NCBI GenBank assembly: GCA_947175225.1
Contig: CAMWLX010000061.1
Location: 1 to 12,165 of the forward strand
From: an uncultured Porphyromonadaceae bacterium
Lineage (GTDB): Bacteria > Bacteroidota > Bacteroidia > Bacteroidales > Muribaculaceae
Direction of reading: 5' to 3'
DNA length: 12,165 bases
The translations under genes and the position numbers were made by a program. The notes below the pieces were generated by a model that was not told the DNA's origin, searched no databases, and saw only the letters and a program-made list of their open reading frames with translations. This document shows, piece by piece, positions 1 to 6,940 of the stretch. Numbering within the stretch: the stretch's first letter is position 1; each line of letters opens with the position of its first letter.

Positions 1-1
1 A

Positions 2-358
2 ATCTCTGGACGGCTAACCTTTTTGGTTTACCTGCTATCGCGGACGGTTGTACTTTTGACTTATAAAGGAGCTGTTTTCTTTATTGAGGAGCCGGAACAA
101 AATCTTTTTCCAGAGTCGCAGGCTAAACTTCTATATCATCTGGTCGGAGCAATTAAATGTGCCAATTCAAACTCAGAAGAGCAGCATAGTATGATTACAA
201 TAGCGACTCATAGTCCATATATATTGTCTGCACTCAATGTACTTATGGCGGCTTCTGAGGCATACGAAATCAATCCAGAGGCAACTAAAAGTGTAATTTC
301 TGAAAAATATATACTTAAAAAAGGGAGTGTAGCAGCATATTATGTCAAGCAAGATTAA
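2..358 (+). CDS. AAA/ABC-type ATPase (RecF/OLD-like), C-terminal part; 5' end outside window
   Basis: The frame is open from the first bases of the window, so the gene starts upstream and only about 118 C-terminal residues are seen. The fragment begins with a Ser-Gly that could be the end of an ABC signature. It continues with a Walker B, VFFIEEPE, followed by NLFPESQ (the D-loop region), and then the H-loop ATHSPYIL. This order is typical of AAA_21/AAA_15 ATPases related to RecF, OLD and SMC proteins, which hydrolyse ATP as dimers and are common in phage-defence systems paired with a nuclease. Walker A would lie off the left edge. The stop codon lies 14 bases inside the next gene, so the two are translationally coupled. 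The gene is visibly more AT-rich than the carbohydrate-enzyme genes to the right. The ATPase assignment is firm; the defence role is inference from the partner gene. Confidence 0.85.
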   Translation: MSGRLTFLVYLLSRTVVLLTYKGAVFFIEEPEQNLFPESQAKLLYHLVGAIKCANSNSEEQHSMITIATHSPYILSALNVLMAASEAYEINPEATKSVISEKYILKKGSVAAYYVKQD

Positions 359-740
359 GGAAAAGCAGACAATTTATAGGCTTGAGTTTACCCAACGTAG
401 GAGTTGCAGTGTATTTCACATTGATGGGGACATCATTAAGGAAGGGAATAAATGCGATTTTTTGATTCTTGCCAAACAACAAGAGTTTCAAACTGAGGAA
501 AATTGGAAAGCAATATTTGTAGAGCTAAAAGGGACAGATGTTGAGCATGCATTAGTGCAATTGGACGCTTCAATGTCTGATCCGAAAATGAAACATTCCT
601 ACATCAAAGAGCGTCATGCACGAATTGTAGCCAAATCTTTCCCATCCAGCAAATCGAATCCTAAATTTGAGAAAGCCAAAAGAAATTTCAAGACTCGGCA
701 CAAATGTTCCTTCAAAGCAAGTATCTTCCGGCTGTCCTGA
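342..740 (+). CDS. Small PD-(D/E)XK nuclease-like protein, partner of the ATPase
   Basis: A 132-residue soluble protein with no signal peptide or membrane segment. The ATG overlaps the last codons of the upstream ATPase gene by 17 bp, an arrangement typical of obligate two-component cassettes. The centre carries a PD-(D/E)XK-like pattern: Asp39 in CDFLIL, then Glu61-Leu-Lys63-Gly in FVELKG on a hydrophobic strand, then Gln73 in ALVQL on the following helix. An earlier Glu15 could complete the site. Lys/Arg-rich C-terminal residues (about 105-125) could contact nucleic acid. I recall proteins of this size and motif layout next to AAA_21-type ATPases in Bacteroidota, but cannot name the system. 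It is not an obvious TOPRIM (as in PARIS or Gabija) or HNH (as in Septu) effector. Nuclease activity is predicted from motifs only. The C-terminus could be slightly eroded; I cannot tell. Confidence 0.7.
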   Translation: MSSKIKEKQTIYRLEFTQRRSCSVFHIDGDIIKEGNKCDFLILAKQQEFQTEENWKAIFVELKGTDVEHALVQLDASMSDPKMKHSYIKERHARIVAKSFPSSKSNPKFEKAKRNFKTRHKCSFKASIFRLS

Positions 741-788
741 TGTGATTTTATAGGAACATGCTTTTGGAAAATGACATTAGTATAACCA

Positions 789-2099
789 TCAGATATCTCC
801 CATGACCTTCATCATTAGGGTGGTAAGGTAGGCTTTGTAGTCCGCCCAGGGGACTATCATGGTGGATGCCATTGGAGCTACGAAGCGGCCGTTGTGGCGG
901 AGGGCTGCATAGACGCGACCAGTAGGTGATTGGAGGAAGATGATGTCAATGTTGGCTCCCAGAGGCACTATCTCGTAGTCTTTCCAACGGGATGATAATG
1001 TAGAGAAGTCAGCGGAATCATCGTAGCAGCCTTCTACACGCATCAATGATAGAAGAGGCATGAGGGTTTCAGCATGTCCGAAATAGAAATTAGCATCATA
1101 TCTATCCGGTGCTTCTGCCTGATTCATGTCAGCATGCCTAATGGTCTGATCTATCAATCGGGCTCCAAGCGATGCATCGGCATCGGCAATTATGCGAGCA
1201 AGCAATGGAGAAATCGCCTTTCCTGCCAATGAAGATAGCGGAGTGTCGGTATTGCGGAGATAATGCTCAAGGTTGTCTACCTCCCAACAAGCATGATAAT
1301 CAGCTTCTGACATAAATTCATCTGTAGGAGCTGGCATACCAAAAGCTGTGAGTGACTGCAGGACATCATACATCTCCAAGGTAAGTTTCTTGTATTTATG
1401 ATCATCAAAGCCAGAAATATTCCCAAGTATTCTCCTTGCCGGCTCTGGCGACACGATGGAATCCATCAACTTTTCCGACACCTTGCTCCAATTGCCTTTG
1501 TCACGATAGGATGAATATAGGGAATCGGCGGTAAAGCAACGGAGAAGATAACTATATTGCTTTCCTTCAGAGGCAGTGATATTGATATCACTTGATAATG
1601 CAGTAAGTTCATGGCAGAATTGATACATTGTCATCACTACTCGTGGCACATATGTCGAAATCGCGTTGACACGTGCTTTTTTCAGCATGTCGGGAAGAAG
1701 AGTATACAGATCTTTTGCAAGACTTACCTCTTCTTGGCATCCTACTTCTGAAAGACGTCCCCATTTGGACCCGGTAGTGTCTTCCACACTTTTCAGCAAC
1801 GCATTAAATCGCTGACCATCCTTTGTCAGAGTCCCTGCTGCCGTCGCTTTAGATATGGCTTCTTGGAGCTTTTCAAGTTTCTTTGGTGATGATATATATC
1901 TGGCGCCGTGACGTGCTACACGAGCCACGTAGACAGGGGTCAAAGAATCCGGCCAGATTGGCTTAGAATCAGTATAACTGAAATCATAGGGCATCATTGA
2001 GCCTGCCAAATTGGATGGTAAAATTGTTGATTTCCCTCCCGCAAAAAGCGGAAGAGAAACCGACAACAATAATATATAGATCAAAAAGTGTCGCTTCAT
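789..2099 (-). CDS. Secreted histidine-acid-phosphatase / MINPP-like (phytase-type) phosphatase
   Basis: A 436-residue protein with a clear N-terminal signal peptide (hydrophobic stretch about residues 5-20, SLPLFAGG). The branch-2 histidine phosphatase signature RHGARY is at 63-68, with His64 as the expected phospho-accepting nucleophile. The distal GHAE motif is at 341-344; HAE in place of the classical HD is typical of the multiple inositol polyphosphate phosphatase (MINPP) branch, which removes phosphates from phytate and related inositol phosphates. Length and architecture match secreted Bacteroidota MINPPs. Arg153 in the STYVPRVVMTM segment is a likely phosphate-binding arginine. It lies 45 bp downstream of the GH3 gene on the same strand, so read-through from the rhaM-GH3 unit is plausible. 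A poor promoter-like pair (TTTG, 17 bp, GATATTTG; 2114-2142) could also start a short leader. Other phosphomonoester substrates are possible. Confidence 0.88.
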   Translation of the reverse strand: MKRHFLIYILLLSVSLPLFAGGKSTILPSNLAGSMMPYDFSYTDSKPIWPDSLTPVYVARVARHGARYISSPKKLEKLQEAISKATAAGTLTKDGQRFNALLKSVEDTTGSKWGRLSEVGCQEEVSLAKDLYTLLPDMLKKARVNAISTYVPRVVMTMYQFCHELTALSSDINITASEGKQYSYLLRCFTADSLYSSYRDKGNWSKVSEKLMDSIVSPEPARRILGNISGFDDHKYKKLTLEMYDVLQSLTAFGMPAPTDEFMSEADYHACWEVDNLEHYLRNTDTPLSSLAGKAISPLLARIIADADASLGARLIDQTIRHADMNQAEAPDRYDANFYFGHAETLMPLLSLMRVEGCYDDSADFSTLSSRWKDYEIVPLGANIDIIFLQSPTGRVYAALRHNGRFVAPMASTMIVPWADYKAYLTTLMMKVMGDI

Positions 2100-2144
2100 A
2101 CTTATCTACAAGGCAAATATCTGTATTAATATATTTTACAAAAG

Positions 2145-4481
2145 TTATTGACGGGCAAGTTTGTGGAGTGTAACTTGTGGTTTCAAGGCATCGTGAAGAG
2201 GAGTCTCTGCGCCAGCAATGTTAGCTTTGACATTACCACGTATGTCACGGCTTGACGCACCAATCTCGAATACATACTCACCGTCTGCCACTATCCATGT
2301 ATTCTTATCCTCATCGTAAGAAGCGAGGTCTGAGGCGGCAAAAGTCAAGTTGACAGTCTGTGATTCACCGGGATTGAGGCTTTTGGTCTTAGCAAATGCT
2401 TTCAGTTCATGCTCAGGTTTATTGGCAGCCTTCGCATTGGGAGCCTTCCCATATAGCTGAACCACTTCTTTTCCTACTGCATTACCAGTGTTCTTAACAT
2501 CAACAGTCACTGTATAGACACCATCCTTTTCACTAATCTTTGGTTCTGAATATTCAAATGTGGTATAAGAGAGACCATATCCGAATGGATAAGAAACATT
2601 TTTGCCGAAACTGTCGAAATATCGGTAGCCCACATAGACATCTTCTTCATACGGAGTATAGTCCCAAAGCAGCTTATTTGTCTTCTCCTCTTTGTCAAAG
2701 CCAAATTGAGAAGCAGCCCCTTCAGTAGGGAAATTGGCACTTGAAGCATGGTCAGCCCAAGCCATAGGGAATGTCATAGGGAGTTTGCCTGAAGGATTGA
2801 CATTGCCTACAAGGACATCAGCGACACTATTGCCACCTTCCTGACCAGCCTGCCATGCGCATAGGATAGCATCAGGGGTATTTTGCCAAGATGCAGTCTC
2901 TATCACACCTCCAATGTTAAGAACCACCACTACAGGTTTACCTACAGCTTTGAATGCCTTAGTAGTATTCTCGATCAATTGCTTTTCCTCTGGTGTAAGG
3001 TTGAAGTCGGTCAATGTACGGTCGAGGAATTCGCCGGAAGTGCGTCCGATGGTGATAATGCCGGCATCGTTATTCTTTGCCAAAGTTGCAAGTGTGGCAG
3101 CATCAGGCACCCATTCAGTAGGACGTTTGCTTGGGAAGAATTTCGCCATAGGATCATTTGGATCGGGAGCATTACGTTCGTTTTCTGCCTCAATATGCTT
3201 TTCATATTTGCCTTTCAAACTCTCATCTATAGTGAGATTCACATTCTTAAGGCCATCAAGCAATGACACTGTGTAAGCACGATTTACGTTGCCCGAGCCA
3301 GTGCCACCGGCGATGAAATCATAGGAAGTGCATCCGAGCAGAGCAACATTCTTAACATCCTTACTGAACGGAAGCGCATTATTGTCGTTTTTCAGAAGCA
3401 CCATACCTTCAGTTGCACTCTGACGAGTTACCTCAGCGTGAGCCTTCAGATCAGGAGTGTTCGAATATTTGTAACCTTTGAATTTTGGAGTCTTCACAAT
3501 CATTTCGAGGATACGCTTCACGTTGCGGTCAAGCACTGCCTCGTCGAGAGTCCCGTTGTTTACACCATCGATGATAGCCTGATATTGCTTATCGGTGCCA
3601 GGCTGAAGCATATCATTACCAGCTTCCATTTGCGCAACTGCATCCTTGCCTCCGAACCAGTCGGTCATGACAACGTAAGGATAGCCCCATTCATCACGAA
3701 GGACAGTCGTAAGCAAATCGCCGTTTTCAGATGCATATTTTCCATTGATATAATTATATGAAGACATTACTGTCCAAGGCTGAGCCTCTTTTACTACAGT
3801 TTCAAAACCTCGCAGATAGATCTCACGAAGAGCACGCTGACTGACTTGTGCGTCATTACCCATTCGGTTGGTCTCCTGATTATTGACTGCGAAGTGCTTT
3901 ACAGAAGTACCGACACCATTTTTCTGAACTCCACGCACATATGCAGCAGCAATCTTACCGGCTACAAGAGGATCTTCGGAATAATATTCAAAGTTACGGC
4001 CACAGAGAGGATTGCGGTGTATATTAAGAGCTGGAGCCAAGAGAACGTCGGCACCATATTCAAGCACCTCATTGCCTATAGCATTGCCTACTTCCTCTAC
4101 CAAGTCTGTATCCCAGGTAGAAGCAAGCAGAGTCCCAATGGGGAAATGGGTGCAATAATAAGTGGCATCGTCACCTTCACGAGTAGGGTCGATTCGAAGT
4201 CCGGCAGGGCCATCAGCAAGGACGACTGCCGGAATACCGAGTCGCTCAATAGGGAATGTTGTTCCGGCTGCTCCGGGAACTATACTGCGGGTCTCGCCTA
4301 CTACGGCGCTATCGCCCGACACTCCGGACATACCCGTGCCCACTATAAGATGGGCTTTTTCTTCAAGAGTCATAGCCGCGATAACCTCATCAATGTTATC
4401 CGGATTCAACTTTGGTGTAGTGTTACAACTGATCATGGTGGTAAGCATTAAAGAAGATGCTAAGATTGGGAATATCTTCAT
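2145..4481 (-). CDS. Glycoside hydrolase family 3 beta-glucosidase-like lipoprotein
   Basis: A 778-residue protein. I chose the ATG at 4479-4481 because it gives a lipoprotein signal peptide with lipobox MISC (Cys19); a start at 4619 would overlap the rhaM gene and bury the signal peptide. Residues about 30-330 form the GH3 N-terminal barrel. They include GRNFEYYSEDP (161-171), KHFAVNNQE (195-203) and VMTDWFGG, where Asp274 is the expected catalytic nucleophile. The GH3 C-terminal alpha/beta domain follows (about 355-600), with Glu484 in SGEFLDR a candidate acid/base. A fibronectin-III-like domain closes the protein (about 655-750; VGKEVVQLYGKAP). The domain order and length fit periplasmic or surface beta-glucosidases of the BglX/BglB kind. 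The exact beta-linked sugar cannot be read from sequence; in this context pectin side chains are possible. It lies 41 bp downstream of rhaM on the same strand, a probable operon. Confidence 0.93.
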   Translation of the reverse strand: MKIFPILASSLMLTTMISCNTTPKLNPDNIDEVIAAMTLEEKAHLIVGTGMSGVSGDSAVVGETRSIVPGAAGTTFPIERLGIPAVVLADGPAGLRIDPTREGDDATYYCTHFPIGTLLASTWDTDLVEEVGNAIGNEVLEYGADVLLAPALNIHRNPLCGRNFEYYSEDPLVAGKIAAAYVRGVQKNGVGTSVKHFAVNNQETNRMGNDAQVSQRALREIYLRGFETVVKEAQPWTVMSSYNYINGKYASENGDLLTTVLRDEWGYPYVVMTDWFGGKDAVAQMEAGNDMLQPGTDKQYQAIIDGVNNGTLDEAVLDRNVKRILEMIVKTPKFKGYKYSNTPDLKAHAEVTRQSATEGMVLLKNDNNALPFSKDVKNVALLGCTSYDFIAGGTGSGNVNRAYTVSLLDGLKNVNLTIDESLKGKYEKHIEAENERNAPDPNDPMAKFFPSKRPTEWVPDAATLATLAKNNDAGIITIGRTSGEFLDRTLTDFNLTPEEKQLIENTTKAFKAVGKPVVVVLNIGGVIETASWQNTPDAILCAWQAGQEGGNSVADVLVGNVNPSGKLPMTFPMAWADHASSANFPTEGAASQFGFDKEEKTNKLLWDYTPYEEDVYVGYRYFDSFGKNVSYPFGYGLSYTTFEYSEPKISEKDGVYTVTVDVKNTGNAVGKEVVQLYGKAPNAKAANKPEHELKAFAKTKSLNPGESQTVNLTFAASDLASYDEDKNTWIVADGEYVFEIGASSRDIRGNVKANIAGAETPLHDALKPQVTLHKLARQ

Positions 4482-4522
4482 AATGTTAGATTTATTTTTG
4501 GTTAACTTATATCTTTGAGTTA

Positions 4523-4918
4523 TTAGTAGAGATAGAACATTCGGTCCATCAGTTGCCATTTCTGATCGGAAGTGACATTTGCGTCGCATCCTTGAAATTG
4601 AGCTACGAATGCTTCCCATTCTGCCTGACGTGGCAGACCGGCAAGTTTTTTCATAGCTATTTTCCAGTCGAAGTCAAGAGGGGTCTCGACTATCATCACG
4701 ACTTTGTTGCCATAGATGTAAAGCTCCATTTCAAGAATACCGACTGAGCGTATTCCATCACGAATTTCCTTCCATGATTTTTCGCGACTGTGGCATTCGC
4801 GATAGAGGCGAATCATTTCCGGATTATCGGTGATTTCCAATATCTGGCAATAGCGTTTTACCGGCTCGCTATAGCCTTTGACAGTATATCCATCTTTTGC
4901 ATTTCTTTCTTCTATCAT
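4523..4918 (-). CDS. rhaM: L-rhamnose mutarotase family protein
   Basis: A 131-residue cytoplasmic protein of the L-rhamnose mutarotase family (PF05336), which interconverts alpha and beta anomers of L-rhamnose so that isomerase and kinase can use the sugar. The core (about residues 22-131) shows the family layout: KRYCQILEI strand, YRECHSREKSW helix with His43 aligned to the catalytic histidine of E. coli RhaM, ELYIYGNKVVMIVE strands, the DFDW turn, Trp101 and a C-terminal MFYLY strand. An N-terminal extension of about 20 residues (to GYSEPVKRYC) makes it longer than E. coli RhaM (104 aa); I believe this extension is common in Bacteroidota members. It leads the presumed rhaM-GH3-phosphatase unit. 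Upstream, only a weak -7-like TAAAATTG (4948-4955) is visible. A role on L-fucose or another deoxyhexose is the main alternative. Confidence 0.9.
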   Translation of the reverse strand: MIEERNAKDGYTVKGYSEPVKRYCQILEITDNPEMIRLYRECHSREKSWKEIRDGIRSVGILEMELYIYGNKVVMIVETPLDFDWKIAMKKLAGLPRQAEWEAFVAQFQGCDANVTSDQKWQLMDRMFYLY

Positions 4919-5031
4919 GGTAATTAATTATTTAAGTTTCGAAAGCTCAATTTTAGAGTTATAGGTTAATAGGAGATATAGATAAATCAGCCAATTTAAG
5001 ACATGAATATTTCCGAATGTTCTCAACCAAG

Positions 5032-5037
5032 GAATAA
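5032..5037. repeat. Candidate target-site duplication, left copy (GAATAA)
   Basis: GAATAA immediately outside the left terminal inverted repeat. The identical hexamer in the same orientation lies immediately outside the right repeat (6863-6868). Being equally placed at both ends is what a 6-bp insertion duplication would give. A 6-bp AT-rich match could still arise by chance. Confidence 0.45.
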
Positions 5038-5096
5038 TCCATTAACCTTCTTAACTTTCAACTTTCTCATGCGAAAGTTGAATTAAATTATTCTAT
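5038..5096. repeat. Left terminal inverted repeat with hairpin
   Basis: The imperfect repeat matches the reverse complement of 6803-6862. It includes the outer block TTAACCTTCTTAA (5042-5054) and a 10-bp perfect stem, TTCAACTTTC (5057-5066) with GAAAGTTGAA (5073-5082), around a 6-nt loop TCATGC. It ends in AATTAAATTATT. The innermost bases overlap the stop codon and last codons of the ATPase/nuclease gene. Neither strand has a T-run after the stem, so it does not look like an ordinary intrinsic terminator. Confidence 0.65.
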
Positions 5097-6695
5097 TATC
5101 CAAGAAGAGAGGCGACACTTAGTAGTATCGAAGTTTGCTCCTATCTTGATTATTTTTTTTCCGCAATGACGATAAGGGAGGAAATAATCAGAGTCTTTAA
5201 TTTGGTGTAGAGCTTTTTCGGGAATGCTATCTATTTTGAATTCCATTATATACACATAATCTGATGTTTCTATGGTAAGGTCAATTCTTCCGTTGCTTGT
5301 CCTGCACTCCGCTTGAGTATAGAATCCCATAAGCTTGAATAATACATACATCACATTCTGATAATGAGCTTCCATACCACCCTTTATCCAGCCTTCTTCA
5401 TCTGGAATGTCAGACATGTTAAAATCTTTAACTCCTGATGGCTTTACGAGATCATAAGGTATTCCAGCAGTAAATGACTCCAGCATTCTCATGAATTCTT
5501 CTGCATCACCTTTTCGAACCGCCCTTACAAAATCATTTATCTTGCTTGATGCGTTAAGCCCATTCATATATGACCGCATCAATGACTGAGAAAATCCTCT
5601 TGATACTTCCATATTGGGAAAACTGAGAGTAAATTCTTTAAATTCACTATCGTAATCCTTTATGGTGAGATAGCCACATTGATAAAATAGAGGGACTGGA
5701 TTTTTCAAATATATATCCGTTCCCATCATTTCATCTTCGGAACAGCGACATTTATCCATCTCAGGTACTGGGAAAGTGCTATCTTCAAGAAGATGTACCA
5801 ATTCACCGGGAGTACCGCTCGCATACCAATAATCCCTGAATTTCTTTTTTGAGAATGTACTCAATATACTATAAGGATTATAAATATCCTCCCCGTAAGG
5901 CGCGAAATGATAGCCATCGTAGTTTTTTTTTAATTCATCACGAATTTTCTCCGGTAATGAATTTGCTTTTTCAGACATTTCCTGAATACTCTCAGAAAAA
6001 TAATTAGAAAGCTCAGCCTCATTGATGCCACAGATTGAATTGTATTCCTCATCAAGAGAAATATCATTCAGATTATTCAGTCCACTGAATACAGATACCT
6101 TGCTAAATCTGGTGACACCGGTCAGCATACCAAATTTAATATACTGATCCATTGTCTTGAGCACCGAAAAGAAGGATTGGAGTTGGTTGCGATTGTACTC
6201 CAACAAAGACTTACTTCTAAATACATCGAAAAGAGGTTTGTCATACTCGTCAATAAGTATTACAACTTGCTTTCCCGATTTTCGATATGCAGCTTCGATT
6301 ATTTCTCTAAATCTGAATCCGAAACTGCCTTCCGGATACTCGATGGAATATTGACGTTCTAACTTCTTAAGAAGGGTATCAAGGAAAATATCCAAGGCTT
6401 TTTCTTGCCTAAAATTTTCTCCATTAAAATCTAAGTGCAGCACTTCGTGTTGCTCCCATGCCCAATTCTTAGAATCTATAGCAAGACCTACGAATAAATC
6501 GCGTTTACCTTTGAATAGGGCTTCTATCGTAGAAAGCAACATGCTTTTTCCAAACCTACGCGGACGACTCAGGAAATAATAGGCATTCTGAGTGACAAGA
6601 TTATATATATATTCTGTCTTATCAACATATATATATTTTTCTTGTCTGATTTTTTCAAATGTCTGTATTCCTATTGGATATTTCAATCGGTCCAT
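5088..6695 (-). CDS. AAA-ATPase-like / PD-(D/E)XK nuclease fusion protein (PF09820 + PF08011 type)
   Basis: A 535-residue soluble protein with no signal peptide. The N-terminal AAA-ATPase_like domain (about residues 5-205) has KIRQEKYIYVDKT and the family's distinctive Walker A RPRRFGKSM (44-52, Lys50). It also has Walker B VVILIDEYDKP (144-154, Asp149-Glu150) and a sensor-like LTGVTRFSK (191-199). The NYDGYHF motif (258-264) follows, a hallmark of this family. The C-terminal PDDEXK_9 domain (about 430-520) has Glu463, GRIDL with Asp472 and MEFK with Glu485/Lys487, an apparently complete PD-(D/E)XK site. The ATG at 6693-6695 starts the conserved N-terminus (YPIGIQTFEKIR). Two long A-runs lie in the coding strand: nine A at 5923-5931 and eight A at 5153-5160. 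Function is not established for the family; a mobile-element, toxin or defence role are all possible. It looks full length and intact. Confidence 0.93.
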   Translation of the reverse strand: MDRLKYPIGIQTFEKIRQEKYIYVDKTEYIYNLVTQNAYYFLSRPRRFGKSMLLSTIEALFKGKRDLFVGLAIDSKNWAWEQHEVLHLDFNGENFRQEKALDIFLDTLLKKLERQYSIEYPEGSFGFRFREIIEAAYRKSGKQVVILIDEYDKPLFDVFRSKSLLEYNRNQLQSFFSVLKTMDQYIKFGMLTGVTRFSKVSVFSGLNNLNDISLDEEYNSICGINEAELSNYFSESIQEMSEKANSLPEKIRDELKKNYDGYHFAPYGEDIYNPYSILSTFSKKKFRDYWYASGTPGELVHLLEDSTFPVPEMDKCRCSEDEMMGTDIYLKNPVPLFYQCGYLTIKDYDSEFKEFTLSFPNMEVSRGFSQSLMRSYMNGLNASSKINDFVRAVRKGDAEEFMRMLESFTAGIPYDLVKPSGVKDFNMSDIPDEEGWIKGGMEAHYQNVMYVLFKLMGFYTQAECRTSNGRIDLTIETSDYVYIMEFKIDSIPEKALHQIKDSDYFLPYRHCGKKIIKIGANFDTTKCRLSSWIIE

Positions 6696-6745
6696 ACCTC
6701 AAAATTTCAATTGTCTCACCAAGTTTACTATCGAAGCTGATTTGT

Positions 6746-6759
6746 AATCCTTTCGGATT
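6746..6759 (-). other. Small GAAA-loop hairpin in the leader of the ATPase/nuclease gene
   Basis: Read on the minus strand this is AATCC-GAAA-GGATT, a perfect 5-bp stem closed by a GNRA tetraloop. It lies between the predicted promoter and the start codon of the ATPase/nuclease gene, about 50 nt upstream of the ATG. It may structure the 5' leader. The stem is short and could be chance. Confidence 0.35.
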
Positions 6760-6773
6760 TCTTATCAATATCA

Positions 6774-6805
6774 CAAAATTACTGTTTTTTTTGCTTCAAT
6801 CCAAA
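6774..6805 (-). promoter_or_regulatory. Bacteroidota-type promoter for the ATPase/nuclease gene
   Basis: On the minus strand a TTTG (-33-like, 6802-6805) is followed after 20 bp by TAATTTTG (6774-6781), a perfect match to the Bacteroidota -7 consensus TAnnTTTG. It would start a leader of about 70 nt. The spacer contains a run of eight A (6785-6792). It lies just inside the right terminal repeat, so the element carries its own promoter. Confidence 0.6.
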
Positions 6806-6862
6806 TAATTACTCAACTTTCGCAAGGAAAGTTGAAGGTCATGTGATTAAGAAGTTAACAGA
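6803..6862. repeat. Right terminal inverted repeat with hairpin
   Basis: Imperfect inverted copy of 5038-5096. Read from the outside (reverse complement) it gives TCTGTTAACTTCTTAA, about ten unmatched bases, then the hairpin. On the plus strand the hairpin is CAACTTTC (6814-6821), loop GCAAG, GAAAGTTG (6827-6834), with one more T-A pair outside. The 8-nt arms are identical to those at the left end, while the loops differ (GCAAG here, TCATGC there). No T-run follows on either strand. Confidence 0.65.
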
Positions 6863-6868
6863 GAATAA
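6863..6868. repeat. Candidate target-site duplication, right copy (GAATAA)
   Basis: Same hexamer and orientation as 5032-5037, directly abutting the right terminal repeat (…TTAACAGA then GAATAA). Confidence 0.45.
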
Positions 6869-6907
6869 ACTGATTTGCATCTATCGACAAAACTAAGGTC
6901 CATAATA

Positions 6908-6940
6908 TTGTCTATATATGACATTTTTTTATTAATTTTG
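6908..6940 (+). promoter_or_regulatory. Promoter of the GH106 gene
   Basis: TAATTTTG at 6933-6940 is a perfect Bacteroidota -7 element. A TTG at 6908-6910 could be the -33 element, although the 22-bp spacing is longer than usual. Transcription would start near 6947, giving a leader of about 20 nt before the ATG at 6966. It lies outside the inserted element, so the insertion left the promoter intact. Confidence 0.6.

Larger units (their letters stand above)
5038..6862 (-). mobile_element. Candidate 1.8-kb mobile unit: ATPase/nuclease gene bounded by hairpin-bearing terminal inverted repeats
   Basis: The unit is 1825 bp. Both ends read inward from TC, two variable bases, TTAAC, then TTCTTAA, then the hairpin CAACTTTC-loop-GAAAGTTG, then an AATTATT run. 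The left end has one extra C in the TTAAC(C)TTCTTAA block, and the right end has about ten extra bases before the hairpin. Inside are only the AAA-ATPase/PD-(D/E)XK gene, its leader and its promoter. GAATAA flanks both ends. The unit interrupts the space between two divergent rhamnose-related genes. I see no DDE, HUH or serine-recombinase gene, so it is either moved by the ATPase/nuclease itself or mobilised in trans. I recall this protein family as highly multi-copy in Bacteroidales, which is consistent with mobility. The ends are direct observation; mobility is inference. Confidence 0.55.

Noticed and set aside
2507..4518. Several open frames on both strands within the GH3 gene (for example 2914-3276 and 3846-4451)
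   Set aside because: They lie wholly inside a gene with strong family motifs, show no recognisable domains, and have the composition of antisense or shifted reading.
4482..4619. Upstream in-frame start of the GH3 gene at 4619
   Set aside because: It would overlap rhaM by 97 bp and place the lipoprotein signal 46 residues inside the protein. The ATG at 4479-4481 gives a proper signal peptide and lipobox.
5057..5082. Left hairpin as a transcription terminator of the ATPase/nuclease gene
   Set aside because: The stem is well placed, but no T-run follows it on the minus strand, and the matching sequence extends beyond the stem at both ends of the unit. Terminal-repeat structure explains it better.
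5038..6862. CRISPR array or phage origin for the paired hairpins
   Set aside because: There are only two copies, inverted and 1.7 kb apart, with no regular spacers and no phage genes.
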